A DNA stretch of 64,000 bases from positions 744,001 through 808,000 of the forward strand of contig JAPEUQ010000019.1 in assembly GCA_027946365.1 (NCBI GenBank). Reading direction: 5' to 3'. This DNA is from Kalmusia sp. IMI 367209. Taxonomy: Eukaryota; Ascomycota; Dothideomycetes; Pleosporales; Didymosphaeriaceae. This document shows, in pieces, positions 1 to 11,934 of the stretch. Made by a program: the position numbers and the translations under genes. Position 1 is the stretch's first letter. Each line of letters starts with the position of its first letter. Below the pieces are notes generated by a model. The model had not been told where the DNA came from. It did not search any database and saw only the letters and a list, made by a program, of their open reading frames with translations.

Positions 1-2730
1 GATGGCAGGGGCGTACCTTTGCTCGGCGGCATGTTGGGATGGGTGGCGGGCGCTGGGAGCGACATGGGGGTCTGGGTTAATTTATAGTGGCAGCGGCTCG
101 GCCATATAGGTTGAAGCAGTTTGGCGGGGGTACAATTGCATGCAGATGTGACGAGTGCCGCGATGGAGGGCCCACGTCGAGAACCGCCGTCAAACGAGCA
201 GAACCGGCTCTCGGAACGCGGCAGGGGTTCACGTAAAGCTTAGCCGCACGTGAAGAGAGCGTGCACGGCCAGTAATATCAGGTTGCAGCCTCGTAGACAG
301 CACGTTGAGTAACAGCCCCAATGCATGTCATTTGCAGGCCGCGCATTCCCCGCCGGTTACGTTTCATGATCCGGCCTTGCCTTATGACGTTCATCGATTG
401 CGAGGATTTTCAGCTGCAGCGCCTTGGGGCACGGCTCTAACCTATGTCCTGATACGGTATGGCGGTTCGCTTACATACTAGCGCGCCGAGGTCTTCCCGC
501 AAACTCCAAACTTTTATCCTCCAACTGCTTCCACGCACAACATCAGCGTCTTTTTGGGCAACAATTCGCTGTCCGCGTCAAGCGTGCCGTTCCGCCAGAA
601 CATGATCTGAAAATGAGCTCTTCGGCACAAGAGGCGCTCTGCTAATTTATTACCGGTAAGCTGCTATATCTCTTCTGTCCTCTCCTACGCTTTCGCTTCA
701 TGATGAACCTACATCGACCATCATATCTTTAGGAAGAGCCGGAAAAGGTATGGCTAGTATCGACAAATGCTACGCCGTCGCTGCTTATAATTAGGTCTCT
801 GAGAGCAACTCGTTTCCAGCCTGTTCTGCATCACTCAACGAGGGTAGTAGCTAATGTTAGCACTTTAGGTTTCCTCCTAGATCCATTTCGATGGCACATA
901 TGATTGTTTATGTCTTTCTCCTCGCGATTCGAGCCACTGTTCTCCCTTGATCACATTTGTGCATGTGAAGCGGCCATACTACGAAACATGCACAGACCTA
1001 TACGATGAAAGAAACCCGTGCCATAATCGGTTCGTTAGCGACCTGTATTATGGACATGTGTTGTTGCTAGACATACTGCACAGCTATAATGAGTAGCTTG
1101 AGGTTTAAGAAATGGTATTACCTAGGGGTTTCCCCAGAAAGGATGATTCTACCTATTTTACCATCTACGCAGATACATGTTATCTTGCCCGGCGAGAGTT
1201 CAGCTTGCATGGTATCCTGAATGTGATGGTAGTAGGACCACGAATTCTATTGACCTGTGTACAAAGGCAGGGTCCTCATGTCCTATGATCCTAGGTTGTA
1301 CGGCCGGGTATTACTCATTCAGCCGTTGTCCACATCTGCTCTGCTTCGTAGTCGATACCAAGAAACACAAAACCTGGCCGAATGCCTGCGATCCAAAATT
1401 GAACCGTGTATCTCTTGCGCCGTGTCTTGTCTCACCTCGCAATATACTTCCTTCTCTCGCACCGAACTCCATGCCTCACTAAGGTATGAATCTGATAAAA
1501 CTAAATCCGAACAGCACGGTGCTTTATACATCCTTGAGATTACTTTGCCATCTTGCCGCAACCAAGAATCCTAACATTCCATACTAAGCTTACGATGTTG
1601 AGATACTAGGTGACAGTCCGTATTGTTGCAGCTCGGAGAAAAAGCACTTAGACGAGGCATTCATAGGACCAACGTCAAGTTTGACCTCGAGGGTTCCGGG
1701 CATGGTTGTTGGTGACTGATGAAAGAGAAGAGAAAAGCACTCGAGCAGCTTATTATTGCCCCGACGGAGGCCACGTGCATCGCAATCTCCTTTTGGCCCA
1801 TCCGGATTGGAGATGCATCCCGGTGCACTATTGTTCCCAGCAACACATGTCAATTAATATCTCACGATCTTGTCGCGTTGAATAGGCTGAGCCGTATGTC
1901 CAATCCACTACTTCAACCCTCGCTTGCTATCCTACTCCGTGGTATTGTACCCCTAAACAAGCAGGCCGCGTCATCTGAGCGAGACAGCTGCCTCTGTTGA
2001 ACCAATAACCCTCAGTGCAGTTATTGCAGAGCTGACGATAGTCGGGAGTATCCGTACATGGTCTGACAACCGAGGGACGAATTTCTACTAGGCTAGGCGA
2101 CTGATAACGGACGTCGCCGTTGTATCTCGGTACACTTCAACGGTCAGTATCGCGTTGCTCTAATTCAGCACTATCGCGCCGGTACTTATTACTCCGCAAG
2201 CGCCATAGGGTCTGCAGGCACCGATACCCCAGACCATTACCTGCCCTTTCTCGTCGCCGATCGTCAACAACCTTCCTAAATGGGCACTAGCGTGCAGTGT
2301 AAAACAACGACACGTGCGCCTATAGATGGTAATGTCTCGCATAGTGGCATTCTAGTTCTGATTCTATTCGACGGAGCAGCCTTATACCTTGTCTTGTCGT
2401 TGGGCTAGAAGGACCGATGCATACCACCCACCTTGCTGCAGCACCTACTCAAGACAGCTTGGCAAGCCGAAGCATTCGCTCAAGACTACCAAGCTTCGAC
2501 AAGACGCCTTGCATGAGCTTCATCACCTCCTTATCGCAGTATGATCTCCGTGTTGGCACCTAGGGATGTCGAATTGCTTCAATTGTTGCTATCGAAATAC
2601 AGCTGTTTGGAAGCGGGGACGATTAAGGGGAGGCAATACTTAAACTGCGAGAACTACCCTTCTCAATGCCCTTATAGATCACTTCCACCTTCGTTTCCGA
2701 AGCTATCAAATCACGGCTCGACTTGTCAAC
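1..2730. other. gene-poor left end
   Basis: Only short open frames without recognisable domains occur here. The one suggestive piece lies on the minus strand around 2160-2342, where a 60-residue frame contains a stretch resembling the end of a WD40 repeat (G-R-L-L, then a D-x-K-G-x-V-x-V-W pattern). It has no partners on either side, so at most it is a remnant. No promoter-like or repeat structure stands out. Confidence 0.4.
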
Positions 2731-4032
2731 ATGCTCACCAAGACTCTCCCCGTCGCTCTCCTCGCTGGCGCTGCTTCGGCTGCTTGCCCTCTTTCCATTA
2801 AAATTGCCGACGCAGACAAGCATGTTATCAATGTTGCAGTCACGAACACAGGAAGCGAGACCCTCCAAGTCTTCAAGGGCAACACTGTTTTCAGTGACCA
2901 TGCCACCAAGGATTTGTTGGTAGCCGACGCAGGTACGCACGATGTTTAATTTGTCTTACCAGATCAAAGAGATGTATTGTAGTCTGCATCCTAGCTACAC
3001 ATTACACATGAACGCTTTCTCCCAATTTTTGTTATATGGCATTCTACGTTTCAATAATAGCTCTTCTGTCTAGTAACACGTTGCTACTGCTTTCGAGGCT
3101 GACTCGTAGTATAGCTGGCAATGCACTTCCGTTTGATGGTGTCTATGTCAACTACAAGCGCACTGGCTTGACTTCCGACAATTTCCAAGCTATTGAGGCT
3201 GGTCAGACGGTGACAGTCTCGGTCAATGCTGCCAAGAGCTATAAGCTCAAGGGTGTCAAGACCGCCAAGGTCTCGGCCATTCAGGGTTTCCGCTACGCCA
3301 CCGGAGCGGAGGCTCCCTCAGCTCTGAAGGAGTTGGCTATCTGCGCGGATCAGACAACCGGCTCCGTGGATGTTACTCCCGACCAGGCAACTGCAGCCGA
3401 GTAAGTTCTCTGCTTAATCAGATGTCGTATAGTGCTAATATTCACCAACTAGAGAACATGTCTCACACAAGCGTGATGAGCCTTTCTTGTCTCGCATCCA
3501 GAAGCGTTCCATCACCTACTCATCCTGCACCTCATCCCAGACTAGCCAGCTTCAGACTAGTGTCTCCCACGCCATCTCAATGGCCAGTGCCGCCTACACT
3601 GCTGCCAACACCGCAGCATACTACTTCACCACCTGGTTCAAGTCCACCTCCAACGAGTCCAAAGTACGCACCATTTACAATGACGTCGCCAACGTGCAGA
3701 CCACATCCCCCAAGATCTCGTGCACAGACACATACGGTGACTGCTCGGACGGCTCCGCACTGCTCTACACGGTGCCATCTGCCAAAGTAATCGTTCCGTG
3801 CCCCAACAACGGATTCTGGGGTTTCCCTGAGCTGGCCTCGCAGTGCTCTGGTGATGATTACGACAGGGCGGGTAGTATTCTACATGAGATGACGCATTTG
3901 TATGGCACCGGGGATTATGCTTATGGGCCAGATGCAGCGAAGGCGTTGAGTGCATCACAGGCAGCCGCAAATGCGGATACGTATGAGATGTATGCTGAGA
4001 GCGTGCGTCTTGGTGGGTGCACTACTGGCTAA
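2731..4032 (+). CDS. deuterolysin-type secreted zinc metalloprotease (M35)
   Basis: Three exons (2731-2932, 3115-3400, 3453-4032) join in phase to 355 residues, the usual length for fungal deuterolysins. The product starts with a hydrophobic signal peptide ending in an Ala-rich cleavage site. A propeptide follows, with Lys-Arg sites near the start of exon 3 (H-K-R-D and Q-K-R-S) that suit Kex2-type processing. The mature part carries the H-E-M-T-H zinc motif near residue 310 and the downstream G-T-G-D-Y-A-Y-G segment that supplies the third zinc ligand, the aspartate that defines the aspzincin clan. The cysteines are consistent with an extracellular enzyme. It probably degrades external protein, with the family preferring basic substrates. 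The gene converges on a surface-protein gene 190 bp downstream. Intron 1 (182 nt) is long; its branch site CTGAC lies just before the acceptor. Confidence 0.95.
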
Positions 4033-4225
4033 ATCCTCCTTCATAGTTGGAATTTGTATAGCTACACCAAAATGAAATCGATTCAATACAAACCTTTCCA
4101 AAGGGCACTCAGCGCAAAAGCACCAAATAAACATTGTGACCATAATCAGATGCTTGTTACTCCTTCGTCTTACAATTACCCTTTATCAACCATATCTGTG
4201 CCCAAAGTCCTAGCATCTAAGACGA

Positions 4226-4762
4226 TTACAATGCAGCAACAATGCCAGCAACACCAGCCCATACTCCCACAGCAGCAGCCATCGTAGCCTTTGGCGCTAC
4301 ATTGCCGCTCCCCTTCCCAGTCGCCCTACCCCCTGTCGATCCAGAGCAGAGCGAATCAAATGCATACCCATCCATTGGGTCCAATCCCGTGGGGGCAAGG
4401 CTCGCAATCGGGCAGTCGCTAAGAGCATCTCTGTAACTCTGCTCCGCTGTCTTGATCCAATCGCTAAACTGGCTCTCATACGAGGATAATTGCTGTTGTG
4501 CATCTCCAGTCAAGGAGCAAGGGTCGGCTCCCTTCGACATGGCAGAGACGAGTGCAGGTGGGACGGTAGGTGCGGGTGGCAGGTCGGGAATGGTGAGGCA
4601 GGCCGATGGAATGAGGGTTTGGGAGGCGAAGATGGAGTCGAGGTCGATGGAGGAGGGGTCCTGGCGCTTGATGACTTCGCGGACGTGAACTGCTTCGACG
4701 GAGGAAGTAGATGCGACAATGCCAGGGCCAAGCGAGGCAATGGTGACGAGTAGGAGACGCAT
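4226..4762 (-). CDS. secreted, probably GPI-anchored small surface protein
   Basis: A single exon encodes 178 residues. It begins with a short hydrophobic signal peptide (M-R-L-L-L-V-T-I), has a K-R site near residue 34 that Kex2 could cut, and a Pro-rich central part with spaced cysteines. Toward the end is a Ser/Gly-rich linker (G-S-T-G-G-R) followed by a hydrophobic Ala/Val/Gly tail that runs to the stop, the layout of a GPI-anchor addition signal. No enzymatic motif is visible. Proteins of this layout are common in the walls of Pleosporales, but I recognise no named family. The role is inferred to be cell-wall or surface. It is convergent with the deuterolysin gene. Confidence 0.75.
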   Translation of the reverse strand: MRLLLVTIASLGPGIVASTSSVEAVHVREVIKRQDPSSIDLDSIFASQTLIPSACLTIPDLPPAPTVPPALVSAMSKGADPCSLTGDAQQQLSSYESQFSDWIKTAEQSYRDALSDCPIASLAPTGLDPMDGYAFDSLCSGSTGGRATGKGSGNVAPKATMAAAVGVWAGVAGIVAAL

Positions 4763-5320
4763 CGTGGAAGTATGTGCGATCAGACTCCGATTGTCAATAA
4801 TCTATCGATGCAGACTTTTGAAAGGAAATGTAAGGTTCTGTAAGGTTGCAAATGATTATAAGAAGCAGGGAAAATAAGTTGAGATGAATGAATAGTCCCT
4901 GGGCGCTCTCTTGCCCATATATAGAGCGTTTGAAAATCCTATTCTTTTCTACGTCGCATTCTTCTCCTCAAGCAGACCTACAAACACGAAGCTGATTCCG
5001 CGATGCTCAATTTCTATTCGGTAGAGCCGTTGCCAAGATTCTTTGGGGCTGCAGGTGCGTCGGATTCATCTTACTGCAGCCGATCGTGTGTTGATTGGCT
5101 CATTAGCCATGCCTTACTCTTTTGAGCACGAGCTGAGAAAAGTGGCGCAGATATTCTAACGTCCGAAAATAAATTTACTGAAGCGAAGAGAACACGAAGT
5201 TCAGGGGTGCCTTTGAGTTTGCGACTCACGCTATCTTACTTACGAAAAAGTATGCTGTGTATTCAAAGTATCTACCGTGGATATTTAAAGCAACCGGATC
5301 TGATCGAAATTTACTATGAC
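4763..5320. other. intergenic, 5' region of surface-protein gene
   Basis: About 560 bp without a supported gene, between the start of the minus-strand surface protein and the 3' end of the thiolase-like gene. An ATATATAG stretch near 4916-4923, about 155 bp upstream of the surface-protein start, could act as a TATA-like element. Nothing else is evident. Confidence 0.4.
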
Positions 5321-7125
5321 TTATATTCTGGAGTGTTCGTCAAAGCTGAACAGCGCCCTTCCTTTCCTCTCACTGTCTTGTCTCACCCATCCACTTTTAC
5401 CCACTATTTCCCCAGTACCACTTGCCATCTGCCGAAGTGTGCTATCGTCACCGTGATTCGCGATGAAGCGCTCATCATTTCTCTTCAGTCGACCGACAAT
5501 ATATCCCCTGAGAGGTGTACCGTCGCGATTAAACTCTACAGTGTAAGTCTGTAAACGGTAAGCAGTCAGCTCCTACTTAGCATACTAATTCAAGAAATGG
5601 TATTACATACTTCAACTGTAGCTTCGACCTGCGGGTGCTCCACGATACCCGGTACTTTTACATCTGTTATCTCATTTGGCAATGGATTTTCCTGCGGATA
5701 TACGCCCTCTTTCCGCGGCCCCTTCGACAATATGACAACATGTTGATAACTTAGGACCCCGCCATTACACAGTACAAGTCCATTGCTACCCTTTCCCTCC
5801 CTTATTGCTCTAGTCATCGCTGTAAGCGCGTGCATACTATAATTGTTACCTGCGCCACCGAAACTCGTCAGTCCGCCTAGTAGCGTTAGCTGCTTTTGGC
5901 CGCCTGTGATAGGGAGGCCGAGGTGGTGTGCGACCAGTTTTGGTACGATAGGAAAGCAGGAGTAAATGTCAAACAGGTCTATGTCGGAGGCGGACAGATG
6001 CGCGAGGGATAGAGCAGTATCTAGGGACCGTGATATGCTCGGAGAAGTGTAGAAATTTGGGCGGAGCCAAAACGAAGCAGCATCTGATGTGCCGGCACCG
6101 GAGAGCGGGTAAACCCATTTTGATTCGGGGACACCTAAGCTGCGGGCATAGCTTGTGGAGGTGAGTATGCAGGCTGCTGCGAGGTTGACTGTGTTGAAAG
6201 CGTTCATGAGTAGTGGGTCTGCACTTAACATCAATGCTAGAACGCACTGAATGCACAAAGTTGATACTCACATGGGGAACATATCATCCTGTTTTTCTTT
6301 CCCAATGTCCCGATTGTCTTCTCATCATTATACTTTCCTTGAAACCAAGCCACTTCATTTTCACTCGCAATCTTGGAGAACTCCGCGTATAGCTTTGAGC
6401 TCTCTTCGTTGTTCTCTCTTAAGCTCTGGCTTCTCTGTGCTCGAAACGCATTCTCGTATAAGGGATACACGTGAATAGGTGTGCCAATATCGTGCAATGC
6501 GCCAAGATCTATGCGGACATGAGTGAAGCTAAAAAAGTCTTAGATAGGGACATTCTACTTGAACCGAGATCATGTCCTGTAGGTGTAAAGACAGAGTCTA
6601 CAGCTTGCGAGGGCGGTGTCCAGCCAGGTGGCGGTAGATTTTTAGCGGCTGCGCATGCGGATACTGAATTGATAAGCTTAGTTAACCTCCAGTGTCACAT
6701 CTCTTCCATGCAGCCGAGCGACCCAGGCTACAAGAGAAGTGGAAATGTTAGTACTTACAAGATGCCAACGCTTCCCCACCCGCAACAACAGTAACCTTAC
6801 ATTCCCCTCTCGCAATTCTTTTTGCCGCCTCATCAAACAACTTCCCTGGCTTATCGCCACCATGCTCGGAATAGAAGCTGTGTTTCGGCTTGACGCCTAT
6901 TTTGGAGGCAAGCAAGCCTGGGAGATCGGGATATGGCCAAGTCCAGGTCTTGACTACAGCAATACTGTCTATTGACGACTGCAATTGTAGCAAGTCGGAC
7001 GCAGAAGTATCCTTCAGGGCAGCGGTGATAGCTTCTTGGATTAGGACAGCGGGTTCTTTAGCGGCAGAAGATCGGTTTTTGATGTCACCAACGCCAATTA
7101 TCACGGGGATTTCGGAAACTGGCAT
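5321..7125 (-). CDS. thiolase-like protein (type 1, with extra C-terminal domain)
   Basis: Five exons (7125-6759, 6663-6559, 6508-6272, 6218-5611, 5548-5321) join in perfect phase to 514 residues. The N-terminal half has the thiolase fold signature (I-I-G-V-G-D start, then a V-V-A-G-G-E-A segment). The C-terminal half has the F-G-G-A-G-N-N-Y-S-M-H-A segment, which corresponds to the conserved His region, and L-C-N-G-G, which corresponds to the second Cys motif. The last exon adds about 75 residues (a Y-T-V-E-F-N-R-D-G strand set) matching the additional C-terminal domain of SCP2-thiolase-like proteins. Where true thiolases place the nucleophilic cysteine, this protein reads S-E-H-G-G-D (residues 86-91), so thiolytic acyl transfer is doubtful. 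It may bind or process acyl-CoA in another way. Introns range from 50 to 95 nt. No obvious peroxisomal targeting tripeptide ends the protein. Confidence 0.9.
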
Positions 7126-8017
7126 TGTGGAGTGGGTGTTACCTGATTAGGGGTAAGAAACGCACGACGGTCAAATACAAGCCACTATGCAATTATAGCG
7201 ACAAAGAAGAGTGTGTGGTATCTCATTCTCATACCTATGCGCGAGTCGTGATTGGAGACAAGGAATTGCGGCACGGCGGATTGCCGAGGTACTGGTACTG
7301 GTCGCTGGCACGAGCGTGCTGTGAGTTACACTAAGCACATGACATCTGAACGCGTTCTCATCACCCTCAACTTGCGCTGCCAGTCTCAAGACTTTACAAT
7401 TTATATTTGTCCAATGCGAATCAGGTGTTCTCTGTTCTCAGGAGTTACAGTTGACACGCACCTAGCTGACTTAGAATGGGCACCTAACATGATCTCGTCT
7501 ACTAAAGTGAAAAACAGTGACCTGACATGGTTTTCACTTAAAAAGAGGCTACAAGTAAAATGTCCAAAGGCATGTATAATTTCGTCCTGACTAGACTTAT
7601 TGCAACACTTGTACGTTAGATAACGTCATTACCTAAAAATCGGGCCGCTTCCTAAAGTACAACATGGACTCGCCTAATAAGGCAATTACACCGCGGTTAT
7701 GCGCATCTTGCCCTAATGTTGTATGGTTTCGTCGGCTACACACTAGGGGCCGACCGACCACAAGCAGTATTTTTCGCGACTGGAAACCCAGCTACCGGGG
7801 TCAATTGGAGGAACAATGCACATAGACGCAGGAACCCGAGCTACTTCAAGTGGGCTACCACCTCTATATTGAACTAAGCAAAAAGGCTCCGGAGATGCCG
7901 CGTCACTACTGCATTCACGCCCCGGGTCTTTAATTTCATGGTCCACGATCCATTGGAATACAAAAGACACAGAAGCTCCGATCACCGCAGTTCTTCGCGT
8001 CTGTCAACCTCAACACT
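7126..8017. other. intergenic region
   Basis: About 890 bp between two divergent genes. It must hold both promoters. Only short, unsupported open frames are present and no repeat is seen. Confidence 0.4.
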
Positions 8018-8609
8018 ATGCGGCTTCATGATTTTGCTCTCCTTGTACTTTCCGGCGCCGTTGTGAGCGCATTGCCTTCTCCTGAGCTCTCGAAGCGTGC
8101 TATAACATGTCTTACCGCTGGCCAAACCGCAACGGCAACATGGACGAACTCCGCAGGACAGACATGCAAATGGAGCGGTGTTGTAGGAAGCAACTTTGGG
8201 ACTAACAGCGCCAATGGTGGCGAGTACGTGCAGCATTCCCTTCCCCATCTCCATCCTATGTATACAGCAAGTATGGGAAAAGCACTTAGTCTAACGCCTC
8301 ACAGCTACTCTTGCAACGGGCGCTGCGGTGCTGGTTGCAGCGGAACAGCTTTAGGCAATGTTTACACCCAGGATTGCTTTTCACATGACATATGTTCGTG
8401 GTTCAATAATGCTAGCGGAGGAGCTAGGTACTTGAAAGCATCGCTTTATTTGATTGATGTTAGGCTGAGATATACCTAGTGATCCGAATTGCGGCGCAGC
8501 ATACAATGCTGCTGTCGATGACACGGCAGGAGGTTTACTTGCGGGTTGCTCTCGCACAAACCCGAGTAATGCAGCAAGTCCGCCTAGCAAGAAGCCGACT
8601 TGTTCGTGA
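8018..8609 (+). CDS. small secreted cysteine-rich protein with C-x-x-H-D-x-C motif
   Basis: Three exons (8018-8223, 8305-8427, 8480-8609) join to 152 residues. There is a clear signal peptide, then L-S-K-R near residue 27, a likely Kex2 site that would release the mature protein. Exons 2 and 3 encode a compact Cys-rich domain containing S-C-N-G-R-C-G-A-G-C and C-F-S-H-D-I-C-S. The latter resembles the Cys-His-Asp active-site helix of secreted phospholipases A2, but the rest is too short to assign catalysis. The protein ends in a Ser/Pro/Lys-rich tail with a final Cys. I infer a secreted lipase-like or effector-type protein. Both introns (81 and 52 nt) have good CTAAC- or CTGAG-like branch sites. 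Confidence 0.85.
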
Positions 8610-9055
8610 ACGAAGTGACGGATCAGTAGCCCGGAGAAGCTACGAAGAAAAGGGAAAGGAGGAACCGCAGTCATATGATTTGGAGCTGTGCACGGCAATG
8701 CAATCAAACACTTCGTCTGTGCTGGGTTAATTCTAGGGCCACATCTGGGTCGATGCATAGTTCGTTATTCATCAATGAGTTCAAATGTATAAAGAAATAT
8801 TCGTGAATTCAGTATCGCTACAGTGCCCCAATACATTTGGGTGATATCACAAGTCTTTGAAAAAGGAAAAGGTCGAATAGATAGTCATCTATCGCGCAGC
8901 GACACTGACTTCTGTGACTTGCCACATTTGAAACGCAGTCACAGAGTCTAATGATGCTCCTGCTGGTGAATGATCGAAGTTGCTGGTTCGGAAGTAGAGA
9001 GTGACTGTGTTCGTAATTGCGAAACGTAGCTTTGAAATAATGAACTGGGCCTCTC
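8610..9055. other. intergenic, converging 3' ends
   Basis: About 450 bp between converging genes. It holds 3' untranslated sequence and no supportable coding sequence. Minus-strand frames here are short and unlike any known domain. Confidence 0.4.
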
Positions 9056-9910
9056 TTAGGTCGATGTAACCACGATTTGGTGACCTTGTTTTTCCAAATT
9101 CGTCACTTGAGTCTGCACCATTTGTTCCTGTTTGGTCTTTCCGCTCGTGCAACATGCAACCAAGCAATCTACAAGCGCAACTTTGCAGCAGACGATGCTA
9201 GATACAAGCAAGACAATCGCCATTGCGCCCACAGATATGATCGTACTGACAATATTTAAAGCGTTGCTGATTGTTTCATTGCTTTTCGTAGCCTGTTGAA
9301 GCGCCTGCATGATGACTGCTTTGAGTATAGTCATTGCCGTCTTGGTCTCGGGTCCGACAGTGATTGTGAAGACACCGAATTCTACGACCAGCAAAGCAGA
9401 ACAAACGATAGCTGCGATCCACAGGATCAACGTCACGAGGCTGATCAGGACGCGAAAGATGCGGGAATTGCGTTTGAGGTCGCGATAAGACTTTCGGGCC
9501 GAGCGATTAGCGAAGAATAGATAGATGATCGATAGTGTAGACCACAGAGCCTGAGGTGCGTTAGAAAAGGACGTTCTGTGGAAGAGAGGGTCTTACGGCA
9601 ACAAATATCACGATGGCACGTAGCGGATTGCCCTCAAGATGATGCAGCACTGGCACAAGGGAATGTTGAAGAAGCTGGACTGCATCGTTCTCCTGATCCA
9701 ACCCGTCGATCACATCTTCAACTGCTTGAGCTGATGCTGCCATGTTGTAGTAAATGTATGTTACTGTATATAATATCAATAACTGTGTACCCTGTAGTAT
9801 AGTTTGCTCGACTTACTGTAGATTCCGCAGACCAACGCGATGATGCTCAAGATAAATTGGATGACCCGGAAAATGGTCAGCAAGACCTGTCGAACCCGAC
9901 CCTTTGCCAT
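9056..9910 (-). CDS. four-transmembrane membrane protein of unknown function
   Basis: Three exons (9910-9817, 9763-9597, 9550-9056) join in phase to 251 residues. The start is chosen at 9910 because the short basic N-terminus (M-A-K-G-R-V-R-Q) leads straight into a first hydrophobic segment. Further hydrophobic segments follow in exon 2 (A-I-V-I-F-V-A-V), at the end of the conserved basic stretch in exon 3 (L-I-L-W-I-A-A-I-V), and near residue 205 (A-I-V-L-L-V-S-S-I-V). This gives a MARVEL-like four-helix layout with both ends probably cytosolic. The tail after the last helix is polar and Gln-rich, with Cys residues near the membrane that could be palmitoylated. No enzymatic motif is seen; I cannot name a function. 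Confidence 0.8.
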
Positions 9911-11934
9911 TCTTTTACTTTCAAAAGATCTTGAACGAAAGAACAAAATAGAATAGGAAAGCGATGCCGATGCAGAATTGTGTTGAACACTGCAAAGGTG
10001 GAAGTTCAGTCAGACCAGAGCCGGCTGAAGTCGCAACCACAGGGCTTGCGACATATCTATATAGCTATGGTGAAATTTCCCTATCAATCGATACGATGAA
10101 AAAAAGAAACCAGAGAGTGCAGGATCGTTTCCGCCGAATTGAGTACCTGCATGCAGAACTAGGCTATGCAGCACCAACTAAAACTTGAACAGCCTCATGG
10201 GGCGGAAAACAACATGGCACTCAAATATAGCACATGCAGCAAGGATAGTAAGCGAACATGCGTGCAATTGATTACGCATTAATTGATCGTACACAAAGTT
10301 GGGATTGATCAACAGCACGAAAGTGGTATACAGTGCTAGAACGGTTCACTGATTGCACAGCGATTTATCGGACTTGTGAGGCCTCATCGGAAATGTTGAC
10401 GGCTCGAAAATAGTTTTTGAGAAGTTATATCTTGCTAGGATATTTCTTTGTTGTATCAATGAAAGTCACCAACGTGGGGTTGTTGGTGGCGGTAGTTGTA
10501 AATAGCAACTGGCAAGGCAAAGCTCGCTTGCACAACTACCCAAGACCTGCCTTGCAGCTCCAGCAAATTTATTTAGAACAATATTGAGAATCCGGCAGGT
10601 CATATCTAGAGATGTAGTTTGCCAACCAATTCATGGCCGTGAACACCAGTTCTGGCGCTAATCCTCACGACTAGCGTCGCGACAGGGGTGCTTGAAACGC
10701 GCGGAGGCGGCACAGTTGGTAAGGCAAACGTGAAGCAGATAGCGATCATTCTTGACGAAATACTGTTAGTCGCAAGGCGGATTTGTTCTTGTGGGTGGAT
10801 GCATGGGATGAAAACATACGGTTGGTGCGCCTTTACGTCTCAAAACGTCTTCCTACACCGACTATACTATCTTTAGCTATGCAGTACAGAACACTGCATC
10901 TGCTGGCAAATCCAAGAAACAGAGACAGCCTATTGAGTTCTATGTGACTTGCATCAATACGCCCATTAAACAGCGACAATCCAATCGTTCTTGGACCCCC
11001 TGATATACAATCTTTGATACAACAAAGTTCGAGGTACACTCGACTGGAATGGTACCCCGGCTACAGTACAAATCGATCGATTTGAATCTCATGCAAGACT
11101 TTCAAGGTTTGCATCAGTAAGAACACTGTTTTCCCGCCTATGAACCCCTTCAACAGCCCTGTCGTAGTGTTCGAAGAAATGTACCAACTTCTGCATGGCA
11201 TGATGTTTATAGATATAGGAGTCGGTCGATTTTTGCTAAGGTATTCTTACCAATCCCGCGAACTTCAATACTTGTTCAGATTCAGAAACTTGAAAACTCA
11301 CTGAGGATGGTTTTTTGGTAAGGGGTTTTGTCTTAGCATGAGTCTATCAATAGACGCATATATTGACTGAGACATCATAGTAACAAGTTTTGTAGATGTT
11401 CTAGTGGAAGTCTTTGGTTTGAGTGAAGAGCAATTACCGAGAGGGTATGTACGCGGGTCTACATAACGGGACAAGGAGAACATTAGTATGTTCAGGATCC
11501 TTGTTTGAGAAGCTATTCCAAGCCTTTCGCGAGGCTGAGCCTGACGTTGCAATAAACATTTTACTTCGAAAGTCCAATGATTTGTTACTTACTTCAGAGA
11601 ATCCCTTCCGTCTGCGTAGCGCCTTTAGATTTACAGACTTTGCCGCTCTGCAAGTACCGAATGGCCGCGGAGTTCGATTGTAGCTCCAGATGCTATCCTC
11701 ATCACAATCTTTCCGGAGTCTTCATTGGAGCTTCGCAAAAGTAATGCAGCCACCGTCTTTCGTAGGAGCTTGTGTAGGTATATATCACTACATATTATAT
11801 ATGATTGGCAACTCGACGTTGCTTGACATGTCCTTCAATAGGCCTACAGCGACAATAACTGTAACAGCAGTGCTTTGCGATATGCAATAATAGAGAACGA
11901 GAGTCTAGCAATACGCTCACCGCGCACGGCTAGA
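9911..11934. other. 2-kb region without a supported gene
   Basis: Several frames of 60-90 codons exist on both strands, but none has a recognisable domain, credible splice partners or a signal peptide. The stretch is relatively A+T-rich with many stop codons in all frames. It may be decayed sequence. No terminal inverted repeats were noticed. Confidence 0.4.

Noticed and set aside
2160..2342. WD40-like fragment on the minus strand
   Set aside because: One partial repeat only; too short to call a pseudogene with confidence.
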